Virus record (IMG/VR): IMGVR_UViG_3300025671_000567
Span: 1-22,919 of that record
Length of the DNA stretch: 22,919 bases
Source: a virus
Reading direction: 5' to 3' (one strand)
Part shown: piece after piece, positions 1 through 7,736 of the stretch
Numbering within the stretch: the first letter of the stretch is position 1
How the letters are laid out: each line of letters opens with the position of its first letter
Notes under the pieces: model-generated
The model's database searches: none
What the model saw: only the letters and a program-made list of their open reading frames with translations
What the model was told of the DNA's origin: nothing
Program-made: the position numbers and the translations under genes

Positions 1-449
1 AAATTCTGATCTTGTTCTGACTCCTGATTCTCCATCAGTTTGTCATAGTAATACCTTGTACCCATTCTAGGTTCAAGTTCAAGCTCAGGAAATGTATCTA
101 AAAACATACCGTCTTGAGGCAACCATGATCTTTCAATGTACTGATTAATTTCAAGATCCATTGCAATATTAAGTACCTTTTTATTAGCATACTTTTCATA
201 GTTTACTAAATGAAAGAAACCTATATGTAATAACTCATGTTTTAGAACACCTACTTTTTGTTCTAAAGGTAAACTATCCCAAAATTGAGAATTAATTGCT
301 AATTCATAATTAATTCCTTTTAGACATACGCCTGCAGTAGGAATTTTTTCATTCCATACTTTATTAAGTGACATAAGAAGGAGACCGTAGAACGGCTCCT
401 TCAACATAAGTTCTTTACTAGCTTTAGCTAGAGACTCTATCTTTGTCAT
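1..449 (-). CDS. DUF2201-type metallopeptidase, partial (C-terminus beyond window)
   Basis: Zinc-dependent peptidase-like protein; 149 residues are visible and the frame runs off the left edge. I chose the ATG at 447-449. The visible part has the DUF2201 N-terminal pattern: FYGLLL near residue 20, then HELLH (H71, E72, H75), H80, and AMDLEINQYI at 96-105, the usual 'A.D..iN' block after the zinc site. In cellular members this domain precedes a VWA-like domain and pairs with a MoxR ATPase; that part cannot be seen here. The start lies inside the end of the upstream gene (26-bp overlap), so the two are probably translationally coupled. The substrate is unknown. Family recognition is from memory of the motif. 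Confidence 0.75.
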   Translation of the reverse strand, partial: MTKIESLAKASKELMLKEPFYGLLLMSLNKVWNEKIPTAGVCLKGINYELAINSQFWDSLPLEQKVGVLKHELLHIGFFHLVNYEKYANKKVLNIAMDLEINQYIERSWLPQDGMFLDTFPELELEPRMGTRYYYDKLMENQESEQDQN

Positions 450-855
450 ATTTAATATCTTTTAAATACTGTTGAATATTAATATCAACATATAGTTTAT
501 CAATAAAATTAAACCCTGCTTTTTTAGCTGAACTATGTAAGAAATCTTCTATATCTTCTCTGAATAATTCTAAATGCTCAATAGGTGTTTTCTTATTTAT
601 AATTTTGCTTATATCAGCATAAGTTAAAATACCAGAAGTATTTAATTTTTGAATTATATCTTCATAAAACTTTGGACAACGTTCACGCCAGTCATATGTA
701 GAAACTTGAACTACTTTTCTATATATTAATAATAAAGGAATAATATTATTTCTTATATCAGAATTATTAATAATTTCTAATCCTAATTTTTGATCTTCAG
801 GACCAGAATTTAACATATTTACTAAGTTGTTTATTTTATCTTTTGTAAATTCCAT
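424..855 (-). CDS. Hypothetical protein, 143 aa
   Basis: I do not recognise this family. The protein is soluble, mixed-charge and largely helical in appearance, with no cysteine pair, membrane segment or nucleotide-binding motif; one stretch (WRERCPKFYEDIIQKL) is the most conserved-looking. Its ATG overlaps the stop of the upstream DUF6915-like gene by one base (TAATG) and its end overlaps the metallopeptidase start by 26 bp, so it sits in the same transcript. Position between the two suggests an accessory role to the metallopeptidase, but that is only inference from order. Confidence 0.75.
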   Translation of the reverse strand: MEFTKDKINNLVNMLNSGPEDQKLGLEIINNSDIRNNIIPLLLIYRKVVQVSTYDWRERCPKFYEDIIQKLNTSGILTYADISKIINKKTPIEHLELFREDIEDFLHSSAKKAGFNFIDKLYVDINIQQYLKDIKYDKDRVSS

Positions 856-1196
856 TAGTCTTCAATTTTTAAAGTTCTTAACATCCACTCTTTAGGTTCA
901 TTAATATTATCAACCCATTCTTTTGCTGTAGGAATATATCCAAAGCAATCTTCTTTTACATGTTGTTCTCCTATGTAACGCACATATACTTTTTTACCAT
1001 CAGAGTTAATGATATATAAACCAAAAACTCTTTCTGCTTCAAATATTCCTTCACTATGATGACGGAACATTCTGTGTTTACTGTGCCCTATCCAACCTTT
1101 AGTTTCATCAAACCAGTTGTGAATAGGTAAATAATCTGATTCTGCTCCTCCCCATTTTCTTACGGAGGATCTTGCGTGATCAAAAGGATGTGCCAT
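855..1196 (-). CDS. DUF6915-like protein
   Basis: 113 aa. The sequence starts MAHPFDHARSSVRKWGG, followed by YLPIHNWFDETKG, HRMFRHHSEGIFEAERVFG and VRYIGEQHVKEDCFGYIPTAKEW. I recall this order of conserved blocks (PHxHAxSS..R.wGG, LPIHxWFDxSK, FRHRA.RHHxEGIF, RxxGEQHVxED) from the DUF6915 family found in bacteria and phages. The many invariant histidines suggest a metal or active site, but no reaction is established that I know of. The gene overlaps neighbours by one base on both sides (TAATG), typical of an operon. Confidence 0.7.
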   Translation of the reverse strand: MAHPFDHARSSVRKWGGAESDYLPIHNWFDETKGWIGHSKHRMFRHHSEGIFEAERVFGLYIINSDGKKVYVRYIGEQHVKEDCFGYIPTAKEWVDNINEPKEWMLRTLKIED

Positions 1197-1609
1197 TATA
1201 ATTCTATTGAGTTATGATGATCATGAACTTCTGTATAGTAAGTATGATTATCTATTTCTAACATCATTCTTTGTAAGTCTAATACTGCACTACCATAACC
1301 TCCATCATTGTTCCACCAGTCTTCAATATTATTTAAATGTGGATAGAATAAATTTTCAATAGCATCGTTATTAAAATCTTTATCATCAACAGTTACTGTA
1401 TTAGGATAATCTTCTTTATTATATGATATATCACTTGGTAATTCACCTGTTTGAATAAATTCTTCATCTAACTTATTAAACAAAAATATTTCATCAATTG
1501 CACCGTCATCACCTCCACCACTGTAAGTAATTCCTACATAGTTAACACCATTATGTAAAAGAGTCATCATGATAGCTAAATCTTTTTCTTTATTTTTTGA
1601 CATCTTCAT
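1196..1609 (-). CDS. DUF6878-like protein
   Basis: 137 aa, acidic. A glycine/aspartate-rich N-terminal strand region (VGITYSGGGDDGAIDEI) and a C-terminal block EDWWNNDGGYGSAVLDL followed by a histidine-rich end (TEVHDHHNSIEL) resemble the DUF6878 family (SGxGDSGxI ... GWENNDGAYGEF). No function is known to me. It starts with MKMSKNKEK: the second ATG at 1603 is an equally good start. It overlaps the end of the GIY-YIG gene by 14-20 bp. Being next to a DUF6915-like gene is notable because both are small domains of unknown function seen in mobile elements; that association is from memory. Confidence 0.65.
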   Translation of the reverse strand: MKMSKNKEKDLAIMMTLLHNGVNYVGITYSGGGDDGAIDEIFLFNKLDEEFIQTGELPSDISYNKEDYPNTVTVDDKDFNNDAIENLFYPHLNNIEDWWNNDGGYGSAVLDLQRMMLEIDNHTYYTEVHDHHNSIEL

Positions 1610-2030
1610 TTATTTTATAAAACTTACCTAAAATATTACCGTTTAAGTAATCTTCATTTTCTAATACTTCATTAACAAATTGATATTTAGTTTCATAATA
1701 AGTTAATTCAGTTTTAGAAAAACATATTTTAAGTATGTTTCTTTTAATTAACACTTTATTTTTATGTGCTTCTTTCAGCACATCATTACTACTGTAATAA
1801 TTATGATAATCTGTTTTAACAACAAGTTCATACTTTTTAGACCTTTTATCCGTCATTGCGGCTAAGGCCTTCTTACCAAATTTCTTTTTCCTTATAGAAT
1901 AAAAATTCTTTTTACCTATATATCTTACAGCTTTTCCATCAACTATAGCTTCCATTTCATATACAAAACCTATAGCATTTTCAGGAATCATTTCATCAGT
2001 GAATACAACACCATTATAAATCCAACTCAT
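1590..2030 (-). CDS. SegE-like GIY-YIG endonuclease
   Basis: 146 aa. Motifs in order: GFVYEM (residues 21-26, the GIY element), RYIGKKNF (36-43, the YIG element, followed by the paired lysines common in this subfamily), YYSSND (78-83) and YYETKYQF with the likely catalytic glutamate E113, then LNGNI near 129-133. This layout matches the putative SegE-type GIY-YIG nucleases of phages, stand-alone homing-type enzymes that make a double-strand break in DNA. There is no obvious DNA-binding extension. The ATG overlaps the stop of the primase gene by four bases (ATGA), so it is translated with the replication genes. It could be a mobile gene or a domesticated recombination nuclease. Confidence 0.8.
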   Translation of the reverse strand: MSWIYNGVVFTDEMIPENAIGFVYEMEAIVDGKAVRYIGKKNFYSIRKKKFGKKALAAMTDKRSKKYELVVKTDYHNYYSSNDVLKEAHKNKVLIKRNILKICFSKTELTYYETKYQFVNEVLENEDYLNGNILGKFYKINEDVKK

Positions 2031-2995
2031 TTTTTTATAACACCTTTTAATACAGGATATAATAGCTCTCTTGTATTATTGATACCGTGTATCATTATAC
2101 AATCAGCTAAATCTTTTTCATATTTAAAATGTACAAAATCTAAATCATACATTTTTTTATACTCTTGCATTGATCTATAACCAGCCTCATCATTATCAAA
2201 GAGAGTAACAATCTTATTATATTTTTCTTTTAATGTTTTTATTATTCTTTCTGGCAGAATAATATTTTCACTGTCTGGAGCAATCACTTCAGCATTTTTT
2301 ATATTTAATGTAAGAAATGCTAACATGTCTTTAAGTGAACTACAGATTACCAAATACGGTACTTTAAAAGTTAATTGATCTACACCTTGAATATAGGGAG
2401 CCACTTTAAAGAATTTATTTTCTCTTCCTGGTTGATAAACTTTATATAAACTACCATCCTTTCTAAAGTAACCATACATTCTTGGTGTCTTAACTTGAAA
2501 TTCATTATCAGGTTTTGTTAATGTAAACTCTTCTAACGGTATTACATTATACTTGCTTAGCAAATTAGAACTAATTTTATATTTACTCCAAAATTCTACA
2601 TCAAGCGTGTTCCAATTTCTTGTTGTAAATGATTTTACTTTATATCTTTCTTGTATTTGAAAATCATTATTGATTTCTTTACCATGAGTAGATACATACT
2701 TATTATAGTCTTGCAATATTTTTTGCATTGCAATCCAATTGTTTTCTAACTTATACAGTTGCTTAACTAATTCAACACCGTTACCACTTAATCCTGTAGA
2801 GAAATCTCTAAACAAGTATGTATTTTTTTCTGTTGAATAGAATACATAAAATGAAGGATTAGTGTCTTTAGGATTAAATATAGATTTAATTTTTACATCT
2901 TGGCCATTTAGTATTTCTGGCAAACTTAAATAGTTATTGAATACCCATTCAGCAGGTACTTCATTTATAGAAGTTATAATATTAGTCTTTAACAT
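2027..2995 (-). CDS. DnaG-like primase with TOPRIM domain
   Basis: 322 aa. Synthesises RNA primers at the phage fork. Residues 37-80 (FNPKDTNPSFYVF ... FRDFSTGLSGNGVELVKQLY) follow the pattern of the DnaG N-terminal zinc domain, including the GxGDxIDxV-like end, but contain no cysteines, so no zinc is expected. The TOPRIM core is at 215-300: LVICSSLKDMLAF, then LFDNDEAGYRSM (the DxD motif at 267-269) and KDLADCI. In the first TOPRIM motif the usual catalytic glutamate (vEGxxDa) is replaced by serine (CSSLKD). It lies directly downstream of the SSB-like gene, separated by a terminator-like hairpin, and overlaps the next gene by ATGA. Confidence 0.85.
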   Translation of the reverse strand: MLKTNIITSINEVPAEWVFNNYLSLPEILNGQDVKIKSIFNPKDTNPSFYVFYSTEKNTYLFRDFSTGLSGNGVELVKQLYKLENNWIAMQKILQDYNKYVSTHGKEINNDFQIQERYKVKSFTTRNWNTLDVEFWSKYKISSNLLSKYNVIPLEEFTLTKPDNEFQVKTPRMYGYFRKDGSLYKVYQPGRENKFFKVAPYIQGVDQLTFKVPYLVICSSLKDMLAFLTLNIKNAEVIAPDSENIILPERIIKTLKEKYNKIVTLFDNDEAGYRSMQEYKKMYDLDFVHFKYEKDLADCIMIHGINNTRELLYPVLKGVIKK

Positions 2996-3017
2996 AATGT
3001 AAATATTATAACCTAAA

Positions 3018-3039
3018 AAGGGGAGTTAAATCTCCCCTT
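3018..3039 (-). terminator. Intrinsic terminator between SSB-like gene and primase
   Basis: Perfect 8-bp stem AAGGGGAG/CTCCCCTT with a 6-nt loop. Read on the minus strand it is followed by TTTTTAGG. It stands after the SSB-like gene and 23 bp before the primase start, so it would lower primase expression relative to SSB by partial termination. No promoter between it and the primase is evident, which implies read-through. Confidence 0.75.
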
Positions 3040-3064
3040 AATTAGATTTATGAAATCAAATTAT

Positions 3065-3796
3065 TTATAATTCAAAATCAGGCATAGTGTCATCTGTATC
3101 AAAAGGCATTTCAGCAGATGTTGGTAAATCAGATAATGTATTACCGTTACCAGAGAAACCTCCTACATCTGATTTTTCAGCTCTTTGTACATGATCTTCT
3201 TCATTAAAAGGAAGTAAGTTACTTTTCTCTTTAGTAGCAGATTCATATAACGTAAATCCTTTTTTGTATTTAGGTAAGAATAAATCATAGTTATAATGAT
3301 TTTGTTTATTCAAATACTCTTTACCACCAATAGTCATATTCATATACTTATCAGCAAAAGGTTTAGCTTTGTTAAACCCTTCAACTAAATCTTCAATTGT
3401 ATCAAATTTACCATCAGCCTTTACTAACCAATCTAAACAATCTGTTTCAACACAAATGTTTTTAATTTGTTTAATGATTTCTTCATCTCTACTAATCTGA
3501 ACTCCCGATGGTAAAGTATTATCTTTATAAAAATACTTATTAGTTTTTACTTGACCTACTTGACCTTCATATCTACCTTTAGATTCATCATTAGGATCAA
3601 TAAAGAAACCTTCAAACCCTTCAATAGGTTCTGTTTCAATATTCATGATTAAGTAATAACCACCTTCAGATTCCATAAAGTTAAATCTTTTTAACTCTAA
3701 GTTGTTTAATTTTACTTTATGTTGTCCAGGAAAGATAACTTTTGCTAAATTTCCACTTGATTTTTTCTCTGCGATTTCTTTTGTCTTTAATGCCAT
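3065..3796 (-). CDS. Putative single-stranded DNA-binding protein
   Basis: 243 aa. No catalytic motif is visible. The N-terminal two thirds is beta-rich with lysine and aromatic residues (VKLNNLELKRFNF, KTNKYFYKD), consistent with an OB-like fold, and the C-terminal about 50 residues are low complexity and end in DTDDTMPDFEL, an acidic tail tipped by hydrophobic residues like those SSB proteins use to recruit partners. Context fits: it lies between the Sak4-like ATPase and the primase, and the terminator behind it suggests high, separate expression. A 14-nt A/T leader (3802-3815) identical to two others in the window precedes the ATG. The function is inferred from tail and position. Confidence 0.65.
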   Translation of the reverse strand: MALKTKEIAEKKSSGNLAKVIFPGQHKVKLNNLELKRFNFMESEGGYYLIMNIETEPIEGFEGFFIDPNDESKGRYEGQVGQVKTNKYFYKDNTLPSGVQISRDEEIIKQIKNICVETDCLDWLVKADGKFDTIEDLVEGFNKAKPFADKYMNMTIGGKEYLNKQNHYNYDLFLPKYKKGFTLYESATKEKSNLLPFNEEDHVQRAEKSDVGGFSGNGNTLSDLPTSAEMPFDTDDTMPDFEL

Positions 3797-3821
3797 AGCT
3801 TTTTAAATTTTAAATTTTTAA

Positions 3822-4616
3822 TTAATCAATATATACTTTATCCCAGTTTGTTACAAATCCGTCATCTGTTAATTCACTTACAACAATTTCTGCATTACGT
3901 AAATGTGGAGGTCTTGCACCACATGATATTGAATCAGAAGTTGCAAAGCTAAGGATATTTTTATTACCTTTTCTATATAAATATCCAATTGCATCTGATT
4001 GAGATGAAATAATTCTTTTTATTTTACCTGTTAAATCAAGGTCTGAAGATGTAAATTCTGCACCTGCTTTTTCTAATAATGTGTCTTTAATGTGACCAAC
4101 TAGAATTATTCTAGGAGCTAATGTTTTAACATATTCAATAATTTTAGTCATTGCTTCTCTTAAGTAAGAATAACCTGCACCATTAGGTAAATTTAAAATA
4201 TTACCATATTGTACTTTACCGCTATCAGATGCTAGTTTTCCATCAGCTCCTTTCTTAAACCAAGCTTTACCCATAGGTTTTTGAGAATATAATTTCTCAG
4301 CATATGGTACACACATTTCTTCAAGTGCTGTAATAGTATCTAAAGCAATATACTTGTAGGGTTTTCCAGCTTTGATAATTTCTTTACCAATAGCAACTAT
4401 CTCTTCAACTGATGTAGCATTTAATTTAACTGCATCAAAATGTTTAGTACCACCTTCTAAATCTATAATAAGACATCCTTCTAGCTCTGCTAATAAAGAA
4501 GTCTTACCAACTTTGGGTTTTGAAAAGATAATCAAATTGCTAGGACTTTGCGATTCAGCCTTAACTTTTTGCATAGGTAAAACAATACCTCCGCTTTCTT
4601 TTGTTTTTTCAGCCAT
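3822..4616 (-). CDS. Sak4-like RecA-fold ATPase
   Basis: 264 aa. NLIIFSKPKVGKTSL at residues 27-41 contains the Walker A (32-39), and YIALDTITALEE at 89-100 is the Walker B strand; IDLEGGTKHF at 51-60 and IILVGHIKDT further on match the single-domain RecA-like ATPases called Sak4 (AAA_24), which act with SSB in annealing and recombination in phages. There are no RecA N- or C-terminal domains, as expected for this family. The stop is one base from the next upstream start region (4616/4618), and the SSB-like gene follows 25 bp downstream, the usual Sak4-SSB pairing. Confidence 0.8.
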   Translation of the reverse strand: MAEKTKESGGIVLPMQKVKAESQSPSNLIIFSKPKVGKTSLLAELEGCLIIDLEGGTKHFDAVKLNATSVEEIVAIGKEIIKAGKPYKYIALDTITALEEMCVPYAEKLYSQKPMGKAWFKKGADGKLASDSGKVQYGNILNLPNGAGYSYLREAMTKIIEYVKTLAPRIILVGHIKDTLLEKAGAEFTSSDLDLTGKIKRIISSQSDAIGYLYRKGNKNILSFATSDSISCGARPPHLRNAEIVVSELTDDGFVTNWDKVYID

Positions 4617-4617
4617 T

Positions 4618-5184
4618 CTACTTTGTTTTATTTATAATTTCATTCAACCACTTCTTGTTGCTACAAGGAGTTTTCAATTGTATTGCTGCATAATCTCTTA
4701 AAGTCATATCAGCATATGGCACATCCGTACCTGCAGCAGGTTCTGCATCAAAGTCATCAAAAGGTGCTGTATTTAATTTAATCTCTTTATGTAATTCAGC
4801 AACATCAATAAGTTCATCAACAGGTATTATATACCTTTTATCTCCTGTAACAGGATGCGGTTCAGAAGTTTTATATTCAACTTCATAATCTGCATTAAAA
4901 ATCCATTTGTAAAGTTTTCTATTTTCATCTTCAGGATGATATTCTTTACTTACAAACTCTATATAAATATTTTCTCCACCATTTAATTCTGAAGGATAAA
5001 GGCTGATAATTTTTTCACCTTCATAGAAGTAAGCCATTCTAGGAATAAATTTAACAGGACCATTAATTCCTTCTTTTTCAATTAAATCTTTGTGTTTTTC
5101 TAAAAGTAAATTTACCTTACCTCTTTTGTCTAGCTTATCAAGTTTAGCTGACAATTCAGGAAAGTAATTAACTGTTTTTATCAT
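4618..5184 (-). CDS. Conserved-looking hypothetical protein in replication block
   Basis: 188 aa. I do not recognise a family. The first 120 residues are mixed alpha/beta with several aromatic and charged positions; residues about 130-155 are acidic and linker-like (FDDFDAEPAAGTD), and the last 30 residues form a distinct motif, MTLRDYAAIQLKTP, followed by KKWLNEII. The short C-terminal motif could be a protein-interaction peptide. It lies between DnaB and the Sak4-like ATPase with gaps of 10 bp and 1 bp, so a replication or recombination partner role is likely, for example helicase loading, but this is inference only. Confidence 0.75.
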   Translation of the reverse strand: MIKTVNYFPELSAKLDKLDKRGKVNLLLEKHKDLIEKEGINGPVKFIPRMAYFYEGEKIISLYPSELNGGENIYIEFVSKEYHPEDENRKLYKWIFNADYEVEYKTSEPHPVTGDKRYIIPVDELIDVAELHKEIKLNTAPFDDFDAEPAAGTDVPYADMTLRDYAAIQLKTPCSNKKWLNEIINKTK

Positions 5185-5194
5185 AAAATTGATT

Positions 5195-6196
5195 TTAAAT
5201 ATTAATACTTAATTTACCTGTATTAGCTTGTGGTGTAGCCATTTCATCAACCCTCATTTGATCAAACTTAGCTTCAAAGAAACTAAATCTTGTGTCACCA
5301 TTTCTCACTTTAATAAAATGAAATACTAATACATTAGAATCTGCAATAGGGTATCTTGAAGGACCATAGTGCTTAATATTTCTCTTACCTGGTCTATTAA
5401 CACCTATTACAAGATCTGCATGTTGCATTAATGCATCACCACCTAAGATATCAGTTTCAAGTATATAGTTACCATACTTACCATCTTCATTTCTTTCTGG
5501 TGTTTCTACATGTCTACCTAATTGCGATAATACAATAAAACATATAGGAAATGCTCTCTTTAAAGCTGTTAAAGCTTCACCTAAATTATATAACATATCA
5601 GTCTTACTTTCATTGCCTTCTGTTTTAAATAAATAAGAATGGTCAATAGTAATTACTGTATTTATATATGTTTTCATACCAGTATTAGGATCCTCAATAG
5701 CATTTGTATCCATATACTTTTTTACAGTTGCTATAAACTCATTAACTGAACAAGGTGTTTCTACAATATCAACAGGAAAGTTTTTTATTGAAGTAACTTG
5801 TTTAGCATAAGCTTGTAATTTAGCAATTTCTGCATCAGTAATTTTATCATTATCATCAGCACTACATATATATTTATATGATTTACCAATAACAGATGAA
5901 AATTCTCTTTGTTTACTGACTCTACCAATCATCTCAAAAGAAAACTCTAGCACATTAATATTGTGTCCTTTATTATGCGTATAAGCTTCTCTAATCATCT
6001 GATCTTTAATTAGCGTTTTACCTGTACCAGGTCTCCCTCCTATAACTACAAGAGAGTTCCATTCAAATCCGTTAATTCCTGCATCATTTACTTTAGGCCA
6101 AGGTGTTTTAAAACTTGTTATTGTACCTTGCTGTCTATTCCAAATATAGCGAAGAGCTTCACTATAAGCCTGTTTGTGACTTTTCCATTTTGCCAT
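5195..6196 (-). CDS. DnaB-family replicative helicase (C-terminal ATPase domain form)
   Basis: 333 aa. Motor of the replication fork. SLVVIGGRPGTGKT at 48-61 holds the Walker A, LEFSFEM at 83-89 is the H1a region, TVITIDHSYLF at 180-190 the Walker B, LSQLGR at 223-228 the sensor, and KVRNGDTRFSFFEAKFDQM at 296-314 is the typical RecA-fold C-terminal block of DnaB. The family's N-terminal domain that contacts primase is absent: only about 40 residues precede the ATPase core, versus about 170 in bacterial DnaB. It is first in the run DnaB, hypothetical, Sak4-like ATPase, SSB-like protein, primase; a candidate promoter lies 47-77 bp upstream. Confidence 0.88.
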   Translation of the reverse strand: MAKWKSHKQAYSEALRYIWNRQQGTITSFKTPWPKVNDAGINGFEWNSLVVIGGRPGTGKTLIKDQMIREAYTHNKGHNINVLEFSFEMIGRVSKQREFSSVIGKSYKYICSADDNDKITDAEIAKLQAYAKQVTSIKNFPVDIVETPCSVNEFIATVKKYMDTNAIEDPNTGMKTYINTVITIDHSYLFKTEGNESKTDMLYNLGEALTALKRAFPICFIVLSQLGRHVETPERNEDGKYGNYILETDILGGDALMQHADLVIGVNRPGKRNIKHYGPSRYPIADSNVLVFHFIKVRNGDTRFSFFEAKFDQMRVDEMATPQANTGKLSINI

Positions 6197-6222
6197 TATT
6201 AAATTTATGTTTGATTTGTATT

Positions 6223-6393
6223 CTAAGTAGAATTCTTACTTACAAATATACTTAAAACTTGTTTAAAAATCAATAAAATTTCTAAACATATAAAAGTTAT
6301 AAATGAAATTTCAAACACAAATTTATTAATAATAATGTAAAGTAAATATGAGAAACTAAAAGATATAATAAATTTATGAATTGATTTTGTCAT
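6223..6393 (-). CDS. Possible small membrane protein, 56 aa
   Basis: The frame opens with ATGA overlapping the stop of the gene at 6390-6983 and stays open for 56 codons through DNA that is about 80% A+T, where stops are frequent. The product is extremely hydrophobic, with two likely membrane helices (residues 8-21 IISFSFSYLLYIII and 28-52 ISFITFICLEILLIF and onward). The start overlap supports a real gene; the isoleucine/phenylalanine richness could equally be the by-product of A/T-rich intergenic DNA. A promoter-like sequence lies within its last codons. No function is suggested. Confidence 0.45.
   Translation of the reverse strand: MTKSIHKFIISFSFSYLLYIIINKFVFEISFITFICLEILLIFKQVLSIFVSKNST
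6243..6273 (-). promoter_or_regulatory. Candidate Bacteroidota-type promoter for DnaB-primase operon
   Basis: On the minus strand, TTG at 6273-6271 is followed after 20 bp by TATATTTG at 6250-6243, matching the Bacteroidota -33/-7 pattern (TTG, 19-21 bp, TAnnTTTG). The start site would fall near 6236, giving a leader of about 40 nt before the DnaB ATG at 6196. It overlaps the 3' end of a possible small membrane-protein gene. Confidence 0.5.
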
Positions 6394-6983
6394 ACTACTT
6401 TTTCATCATGTGACTCTTTAAAATCATTAAAATTATCATGTAGGATATTCTCACAATAGTCTGCTAATTTGCTATAATCATTTTTTCTAACAAAATAGTG
6501 TGACTGCTGTGTATACTTGTGATTATCTTTCTCACTTTCATTTATATACATAGCTGTTGCTTTTAATATTACATCCCAAGAATATTTATAATTTCTAAAG
6601 AACCAAGTAAATACTTTCTTTAAATTAGCAGGTGATGATTTCCACGGTCTTCCTGAACCTAGCTTACCCATAGGACCTAATTCCACAAACTGCAGAATCA
6701 TTTCTTCATCTAGAATATTTTTCTTTTTAGTTTTTTCTTGCTCCTGTATATTAAATTGATTTTCTATGTAGTCAATCAAGTCAATACTTTTTTGTGTAAG
6801 CTTAGCAGGACTATCCTCTACCCAATTGTTATTAGATAATATTCTCATTTCAACTCCAACATTAATATTAGAACTTAAAATAGAATTCTTTATGCATAAT
6901 AACATATAATACTGGTTAGGTGATAATCCGTTTGAAACTATTTCATTAAATAAGTCTAACGGTTTTAAAATTTGTTTTTCCAT
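6390..6983 (-). CDS. Hypothetical protein upstream of DnaB
   Basis: 197 aa. The N-terminus (LDLFNEIVSNGLSPNQYYMLLCI, about residues 9-31) looks like a short helical, possibly winged-helix-like DNA-binding segment; the centre has a lysine-rich linker (EQEKTKKK) and the C-terminal half has an unusually conserved-looking aromatic block (TWFFRNYKYSWDVILKATAMY, about 127-147) followed by HYFVRK and YSKLADYCENI. I recall similar blocks in proteins next to replication genes of Bacteroidota phages, without a known function. Helicase loader or replication initiator are reasonable guesses from position, not from sequence. Confidence 0.75.
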   Translation of the reverse strand: MEKQILKPLDLFNEIVSNGLSPNQYYMLLCIKNSILSSNINVGVEMRILSNNNWVEDSPAKLTQKSIDLIDYIENQFNIQEQEKTKKKNILDEEMILQFVELGPMGKLGSGRPWKSSPANLKKVFTWFFRNYKYSWDVILKATAMYINESEKDNHKYTQQSHYFVRKNDYSKLADYCENILHDNFNDFKESHDEKVV

Positions 6984-6986
6984 ATT

Positions 6987-7445
6987 TTATCTTTTTATAA
7001 TTTCATAAAACGGTAAATCAGATTGCATTCCTACAACTTCATCTTCTTCAAGATATTCATTTAAATACTTAAATAACCATCCTCCTGTTGAACCTCTATG
7101 TCCTTTACAAACAGCAGTAACTTTAGAAGGGTTTAAATTTAGTATTTGAGAAGCTAATGCCGCAGAAGAAAAGTGGTATATTTTAGTATAACCATTTTTT
7201 ATATCTTCTTTATTATAAACTTCCCATCCTACAATTGGTTTTTCTCTACCACTCAAATTAAATACATCTTTTGCAATTTGAATTGCGATTCCTATATATT
7301 GTAATTCATGTAAAAGTTTATTTTGTTGTTCCCCATTTAACTTGTATTTAAATTCAGAACTTTCCATATACAAAGCTAAATTAAACTTATAATGTTCTAA
7401 CTGCTTGATTTTATTTTTATCTATTTTAGGTCTGTAATGAGGCAT
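6987..7445 (-). CDS. DNA-binding protein with NUMOD1-like helix-turn-helix
   Basis: 152 aa. Residues 90-126 (YHFSSAALASQILNLNPSKV, then TAVCKGHRGSTGGWLFKY) match the NUMOD1-type pattern 'y.s...Aa..lgi....I...ckG....agGy.w.y', a helix-turn-helix normally attached to homing endonucleases. Here no HNH or GIY-YIG catalytic motif is present; the N-terminal 70 residues are helical and lysine-rich (YRPKIDKNKIKQLEHYKFNL). It may be a regulator or a decayed homing-endonuclease module. It is divergent from the lysis cassette, with only 57 bp between the two starts, so it is well placed to control that promoter, but this is inference. Confidence 0.7.
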   Translation of the reverse strand: MPHYRPKIDKNKIKQLEHYKFNLALYMESSEFKYKLNGEQQNKLLHELQYIGIAIQIAKDVFNLSGREKPIVGWEVYNKEDIKNGYTKIYHFSSAALASQILNLNPSKVTAVCKGHRGSTGGWLFKYLNEYLEEDEVVGMQSDLPFYEIIKR

Positions 7446-7502
7446 ATTTTTATATTTAAATTATTAATATTAATATTGTACTACAATTATAACACATTTA
7501 TT

Positions 7503-7736
7503 ATGAAGTTTTTTAAAGACATTTTTACAGAATCTTTAGAAGAAGGAAAATTTTCTTCTAAAAAAGCCGTTGGTGTATTTGCAGCAGCATTAGCTTTCTT
7601 AGGTTTTTTAGTTGACGGGTTTCATTTTTATGATATTAATAATCATATGTTTGATTCCATGTTAATTTTTAGTGGTACTATGCTAGGTGCATCAGTTGTT
7701 AAATCATTTAAAAAAGGATCAGGTGAGCAAAAGTAA
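7503..7736 (+). CDS. Holin-like protein
   Basis: 77 aa from the ATG at 7503; an upstream in-frame extension to 7437 is A/T-rich and overlaps the divergent gene's start, so I rejected it. After an amphipathic N-terminus ending EEGKFSSKK, there are two membrane helices (about residues 24-44, VGVFAAALAFLGFLV and onward; and 53-68, MLIFSGTMLGASVV) and a short lysine-rich tail. This is the shape of small two-helix holins of Bacteroidota phages, which open the inner membrane at the end of infection. It is first in a plus-strand cassette followed by spanin-like genes. No endolysin is adjacent. Confidence 0.7.
   Translation: MKFFKDIFTESLEEGKFSSKKAVGVFAAALAFLGFLVDGFHFYDINNHMFDSMLIFSGTMLGASVVKSFKKGSGEQK

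Noticed and set aside
4372-4701. Plus-strand frame opposite the Sak4-like ATPase
   Set aside because: It lies entirely over the ATPase and its neighbour, with no protein features; a shadow frame. The same holds for plus-strand frames at 9691-9936, 11555-11827, 14776-14964, 15831-16049, 19458-19640 and 22580-22795.
6210-6232. A fourth copy of the 26-bp motif before DnaB
   Set aside because: TACTT and AATCAA are present but the spacing is 8 rather than 10 bases and the rest does not align.
7437-7502. N-terminal extension of the holin-like protein
   Set aside because: It would overlap the divergent gene's start and consists of A/T-driven Ile/Leu/Tyr residues; the ATG at 7503 gives the normal holin shape.
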